Source: Halieaceae bacterium
Lineage (GTDB): Bacteria > Pseudomonadota > Gammaproteobacteria > Pseudomonadales > Halieaceae
Length of the DNA: 64,000 nucleotides
Direction: 5' to 3'
Assembly (NCBI GenBank): GCA_026710905.1
Contig: JAPOQD010000029.1
Coordinates: 26,842 to 90,841 of the forward strand
Position numbers and translations under genes: made by a program. Of the stretch, positions 60,522 through 64,000 are shown piece by piece. Numbering within the stretch: the first letter of the stretch is position 1; the number at the start of each line of letters is the position of its first letter. The notes beneath the pieces were generated by a model. The model made no database searches. It was given only the letters and a program-made list of their open reading frames with translations, and was not told the DNA's origin.

Positions 60522-62846
60522 TCAGAAATTATATTCAAACTCGACAGCATAAGTACGGCCAGGGCGCACATAGCCAATGGTGTCAGCGGGAAATGCGTCA
60601 ACAGTCCCGCCATTGGCTCCAGTAAAGGGAGACGCACCGCCACCGGTAATCGGGAACTCGTCAGTCAGGTTTCGGCCAATCAGCGTGACGGACCAGGCAT
60701 CATCGACACTGGAAAGGCGAACGGCCACGTCTACTTTGGTGAAGCTATCTTGTGTTGTCTCCAACGTTCTGTTTGAGCTTGTCTCATAATCGTCAGTGTA
60801 GATAGCATCCAGTGACAGACCGAGCACAACACTACCAAGTTCCTGCTCGTGGGACAAACCAAGGCTTACAACGTATTCAGCTGCAAGATTCAAAGGCTCT
60901 CCGCTTAAATCCTGGCTCTGAAACGCACCGCCCGAGAAATTCTCGTTGCAGCCCGCTGCAATGGTCTGTCCGGTATAACACGGAGCCAGATACTCTTCGA
61001 ACTCTGCATCGAGATAGGTAATTGCGCCTCGTGCTTGCAGGCCGTCTACCGGGGTCACCCAGATAAAATCCACTTCGGCGCCAGTAATCTCAGCTACGGC
61101 TGCATTGACCACCGAGAGAGAGATCGTCTCCGGGTCCCAGCGTCCCAATTGCAGGTCTTCGTAGTCATAGGTGAAGATAGCAGCGTTAAGCTGTAATGTT
61201 TCATCCAGCAATCTTCCTTTGGCGCCTACTTCAAACCCCTCCACATACTCGGGCTCATAGGATACAAGATCCCTTGGCGTGAACTGGAAAGCGCCGTCGA
61301 AGCCACCGGATTTAAACCCTTCCCGATAGGACGCAAACAGCATCCAGTTGTCGTTGGGACTGTAAGACAAGGTAAGCTGTGGCGAGACATCATCCCAGTC
61401 CTGCTTATCCTGGCCTACATATCCTCCGGCACCATCAAACTCTTTCTCTTCCCAGGAGTAGCGTACGCCGCCGCTCAGTTCCAGATTCTCGGTAATATTC
61501 CAGGCAACATCAAAAAAGGCAGACATTGCTTCAGCGTCCTGGGCGTAATCGGTCACTCCCCCGAGAACCCATAAATCGAATCCCAACCCCCCGAACTGAC
61601 CGAAATTTAACGGAACAGTGATGATGGAATCATGCTCCTTCTTCTCATAATACACACCGGCAAGGAAGTTGACGGGCCCAGAGAAATCTGACGCCAATCG
61701 AAGTTCCTGTGAGAACTGTTCAAACTCTAAATCCTGTTCCGAAGAAGCTATGGGCTCCGCCACGGCGAAGTTAACAGTTGAATTCGCGAGGTTTGTTAAC
61801 TCATAGTAACCAGTAATGGAAGATAATCTGAGTTCGTCATTGATATCGTAATCAATAGCCACCGTAGCCAATACTTGTTCGTTCTCCCCAACGCCAGATG
61901 GGTCCATTGAGATTCCCTGCTCCGCGAATACATCTATAGCGCCTTGGGGAATGTATGTACTCTGGATATCCCTATTGGCCTTACAGTTGAATGGTTCCGA
62001 GTTTTGGGGAGCGCCGAGAGGGCAATGGATGACCTGGATTTGAACCCTTCCATCCGCAACATCATCGGTATCGCTGTAGGTTAATTTAGCGCGGATATTC
62101 AGGTCATCCGTGGGCGTCAAGACAAGCGAACCTCGAGCAAATACCGACTCTCCTTCTATCGCCGAATCACCAAGGGCACTGGGAAACGATCCAGACTCAA
62201 CATCGAAATAACCATCCGTTTCGGTGTATCGAACAACGAGACGACCAGCCGCTGTGTCGGAGAAGGGCCCAGACACCACGCCCTGCACGAACCACTCGTC
62301 CGCTTCCAGGTCGTAGCCCGTTTTTAACTGCCCTTCAAATTCTTCGCCGGGGTCAGCAGTTCTTATCGAAATCACACCCCCAGGGCTATTCTTACCGAAA
62401 AACAGCGCTTGTGGCCCCTTGTACACCTGTACTGCTTCCATATCGATCATTGCACTATTTTGTATTTGCAAATGGCCAACCTGCATATCATCGATCACCA
62501 GGGAAACCGCCTGATCAATCGACGGGCTTGCCGAACCTGAACCGACGCCGCGCAGGAAAAGAACCCCACCTGAGGCATTACCCTGACTGTCCGCTACAAG
62601 ACCAGGAGTAAAATCAGCGATATCCTCTACCGATTCGATGGAAAAATCTGACATGGTTTTTAACGTCAGGGCCGAAATAACCACAGGCGCGTCCTGCAGG
62701 GACTCTTCTCTTTTTCGTGCGGTAACAATGACCTCCTCCAAGGCCGTTGCGGAATCCTGCGCAAGAGCATCATTTACAGGGGTCGTCATCAGTACCGCTC
62801 CGGCGGCACAAGACAGGATCAATGTGGTGACTCTATTACTACTCAT
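60522..62846 (-). CDS. TonB-dependent outer-membrane receptor
   Basis: About 774 residues from the ATG at 62846, which is preceded by TTTGGAGGAAAC; the frame is open to 62993. A signal peptide (VTTLILSCAAGAVLMTTPVN, cleaved after ALA) is followed by LEEVIVTARKREESLQDAP, which is the TonB-box region, and a plug domain with FTPGLVADSQGNASGGVLFL. The barrel ends in ...GYVRPGRTYAVEFEYNF, with the terminal Phe for outer-membrane insertion. The RKREESLQDAPVVIS start fits the large group of receptors found with catabolic genes in gammaproteobacteria and sphingomonads. It is the likely uptake system for the substrate of this island. Confidence 0.92.
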   Translation of the reverse strand: MSSNRVTTLILSCAAGAVLMTTPVNDALAQDSATALEEVIVTARKREESLQDAPVVISALTLKTMSDFSIESVEDIADFTPGLVADSQGNASGGVLFLRGVGSGSASPSIDQAVSLVIDDMQVGHLQIQNSAMIDMEAVQVYKGPQALFFGKNSPGGVISIRTADPGEEFEGQLKTGYDLEADEWFVQGVVSGPFSDTAAGRLVVRYTETDGYFDVESGSFPSALGDSAIEGESVFARGSLVLTPTDDLNIRAKLTYSDTDDVADGRVQIQVIHCPLGAPQNSEPFNCKANRDIQSTYIPQGAIDVFAEQGISMDPSGVGENEQVLATVAIDYDINDELRLSSITGYYELTNLANSTVNFAVAEPIASSEQDLEFEQFSQELRLASDFSGPVNFLAGVYYEKKEHDSIITVPLNFGQFGGLGFDLWVLGGVTDYAQDAEAMSAFFDVAWNITENLELSGGVRYSWEEKEFDGAGGYVGQDKQDWDDVSPQLTLSYSPNDNWMLFASYREGFKSGGFDGAFQFTPRDLVSYEPEYVEGFEVGAKGRLLDETLQLNAAIFTYDYEDLQLGRWDPETISLSVVNAAVAEITGAEVDFIWVTPVDGLQARGAITYLDAEFEEYLAPCYTGQTIAAGCNENFSGGAFQSQDLSGEPLNLAAEYVVSLGLSHEQELGSVVLGLSLDAIYTDDYETSSNRTLETTQDSFTKVDVAVRLSSVDDAWSVTLIGRNLTDEFPITGGGASPFTGANGGTVDAFPADTIGYVRPGRTYAVEFEYNF

Positions 62847-63090
62847 GATGTGTTTCCTCCAAATTGTCGTTATCGATGTGTGCATCTGTTGCTCAACTTC
62901 TATGATACATGCCTTACATGCCTTCATACAGGAACCAGGTCGTAGGCGGCAATGTGAACGATCTTTTCCTGCAATGATGACAGTCTCAACCACGATGCTG
63001 ACATCTTGAACATGGCATCTACCACAAAGCTGGGTTTACCACCAGAACATAAGCGGGCCATGTTTGTTCTTTACGCCGAATTCTTTCAGA

Positions 63091-63146
63091 GGCCAGCGGG
63101 CCAGCGGGCCAGCGGGCCAGCGGGCCAGCGGGCCAGCGGGCCAGCG
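63091..63146. repeat. Seven tandem copies of the octamer GGCCAGCG
   Basis: The unit GGCCAGCG is repeated seven times without mismatch. It lies in the 514-base gap between the TonB receptor start (62846, minus strand) and the VapC gene, about 245 bases upstream of the receptor start codon. The period is not a multiple of 3, so it is a typical slippage-prone VNTR. It does not overlap a gene. The rest of the gap (62847-63090 and 63147-63360) contains no other gene. Confidence 0.85.
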
Positions 63147-63360
63147 GTAGTATAAGCTCACCCTAAGACCAAACATATTATATGTCAACAAATTATCTAG
63201 CCGTTACGCTCGACAAGTCATAGCCGCCCGGGTGGCTACCGGTGGTAAAGGGTTGCGCATAAATCAGGGCAAAGCGCTCCGTCAACGCAGGCCGGCCGTC
63301 GTTGAAGCCAAAACAAGGCGGAAAACAACGCAATAGAAGTGGGTGTCGCCTGTTGAACCA

Positions 63361-63747
63361 CTACCAGATTACCGGAGCGGGATATCGCGCGATCTGGGAA
63401 TCCGGAGTAACTATCGCAAGTCCGTTCAAAATGGCCTGGGAAACCATGCCCCTGTCAAACGGGTCCCGGTGATGGGCCGGCAATAGCGCATCGTGCGTTG
63501 CGCTGTTTTCGTCGAAGGGGAGAGATTCCAGTTGCAGCCATTTTCGCCTGCTTGCAACGTACCTGTCCGGCCTTTCCGGCAATTGCAATCGACCGAGGCG
63601 GTACTTGATGGCGATTTCCCAACCGGTGAGAGTGCTGAGAAAAACTTCGTTACCAGCGTCGCGGCAGCAGTCTCTCGCTGTATCGGTCAATCGCGGGTCG
63701 TCAGCCGCCAGCCACAGAAAAGTGCAAGTGTCGAGCAGCAGCCTCAT
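63361..63747 (-). CDS. vapC: PIN-domain toxin (VapC family)
   Basis: 128 residues, the PIN RNase fold. The acidic residues are Asp6 (MRLLLDTCTFLW), Glu44 (LTGWEIAIKYRLGR), Asp98 (HHRDPFDR) and Asp116 (IVTPDSQI). It cleaves RNA when freed from its antitoxin. It overlaps the antitoxin gene by 4 bases (ATGA), the usual translational coupling. It belongs to the VapC subset that pairs with Phd/YefM-type antitoxins. Confidence 0.88.
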   Translation of the reverse strand: MRLLLDTCTFLWLAADDPRLTDTARDCCRDAGNEVFLSTLTGWEIAIKYRLGRLQLPERPDRYVASRRKWLQLESLPFDENSATHDALLPAHHRDPFDRGMVSQAILNGLAIVTPDSQIARYPAPVIW

Positions 63748-63998
63748 TCCGGATCGTTCTCGCCTTCGAAGGCGTTCAGCAGACTGTCAGGGAGCGGTTC
63801 GAAAAAACTGTCGGGAATCGCCATACCCCTATCGATACCCACCGGACGCTTCTCCCGCAGCGGCTGCGGCAGCGATCTGATCTCCGCGACGGGCACGTTG
63901 CGGCGGCAAACGGTTATCGTCTCTCCACGCTCGACGGATTCGATATAGCGCGAGAAATTCGCTTTTGCTTCGGCTATGTTGACCTTGATCATGACCAT
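63744..63998 (-). CDS. Phd/YefM-type antitoxin
   Basis: 84 residues; ATG at 63998 or 63992. MIKVNIAEAKANFSRYIESV followed by RGETITVCRRNVPVAEIRSL is the N-terminal DNA-binding fold of Phd/YefM antitoxins. The C-terminal tail is proline- and acid-rich and would wrap the toxin. It is the upstream gene of the pair and its dimer probably represses its own promoter, which lies at or beyond the window edge. Confidence 0.85.
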   Translation of the reverse strand: MVMIKVNIAEAKANFSRYIESVERGETITVCRRNVPVAEIRSLPQPLREKRPVGIDRGMAIPDSFFEPLPDSLLNAFEGENDPE

Positions 63999-64000
63999 AT

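Noticed and set aside
63091..63146. CRISPR-like array
   Set aside because: The unit is only 8 bases, repeated without spacers; it is a simple tandem repeat and there are no cas genes.

Overview
The window looks like a chromosomal segment of a marine-type gammaproteobacterium, most likely from the Halieaceae / Spongiibacteraceae / Cellvibrionales area. The reasons are the gene families present: acyl-CoA catabolism, a TonB receptor, the GldA/FG-like ABC operon, gor-tauE, glcDEF, and hairpin repeats with a GGGGTCAGACCCC-type core. The taxonomic call is an inference, because there is no rRNA, tRNA or other phylogenetic marker here. I see no tRNA, rRNA, CRISPR array, prophage or intact insertion sequence, and no recognisable transcription factor.

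Layout. (1) 0.2-6.9 kb: acyl-CoA ligase, family III CoA-transferase and amidohydrolase on the plus strand, convergent with an enoyl-CoA hydratase, an acyl-CoA dehydrogenase and an SDR stump. (2) 7.3-18.2 kb: an adrenodoxin-reductase-type flavoprotein; two paralogous FAD amine-oxidase-like proteins; a MaoC hydratase, with a 68-bp remnant of a second MaoC gene after the second flavoprotein; a kinase-like phosphotransferase; a haloalkane dehalogenase; an orphan oxidase subunit III-like protein; an acyl-CoA ligase; an NTF2-fold protein; and an IS256-type remnant. (3) 18.3-25 kb, visibly richer in GC: a transposase scrap, acyl-CoA ligase, VOC protein, CoA-transferase, Rieske oxygenase and CMD-family protein, an aromatic or alicyclic degradation set. 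(4) 25.3-36.3 kb, housekeeping in character: DUF4340 / fused GldF-GldG / GldA-like ABC system, TSUP permease, glutathione reductase and glycolate oxidase glcDEF. (5) 36.4-63 kb, lower GC: a large catabolic island with SDR, DUF1254/DUF1214 protein, sulfotransferase, two small-molecule kinases, acyl-CoA ligase, single-chain biotin-dependent acyl-CoA carboxylase, Zn alcohol dehydrogenase, two acyl-CoA dehydrogenases, a thiolase-fold/DUF35 pair, NTF2 protein, luciferase-like oxidoreductase, MaoC, molybdopterin oxidoreductase, DapB-fold dehydrogenase and a TonB receptor. (6) A VapC/Phd-type toxin-antitoxin pair at the right edge.

How the genes may work together. Region 5 reads as uptake (TonB receptor), activation (AMP ligase), oxidation (alcohol dehydrogenase, acyl-CoA dehydrogenase pair), carboxylation (single-chain carboxylase), hydration (MaoC) and carbon-carbon cleavage by a thiolase-fold protein that seems to lack the usual nucleophilic cysteine and has a DUF35 partner. 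That combination resembles the retro-aldol logic of sterol side-chain degradation. The substrate is unknown; a branched isoprenoid or steroid-like side chain is my inference. Regions 1-3 add further CoA-ester and oxygenase modules.

The DNA between genes is rich in small non-coding repeats. There are REPIN-like inverted pairs with an AAAGGGGTCAGAGCCCTTT-type core, a GTAACTACTC-ended element, and a MITE-like element with CCCGCATATCTCACCA ends. One MITE copy sits exactly between glcD and glcE and carries the glcE start codon. Several gene remnants (SDR, MaoC, MFS, TonB receptor, two transposases) show that the region has been repeatedly duplicated and trimmed.
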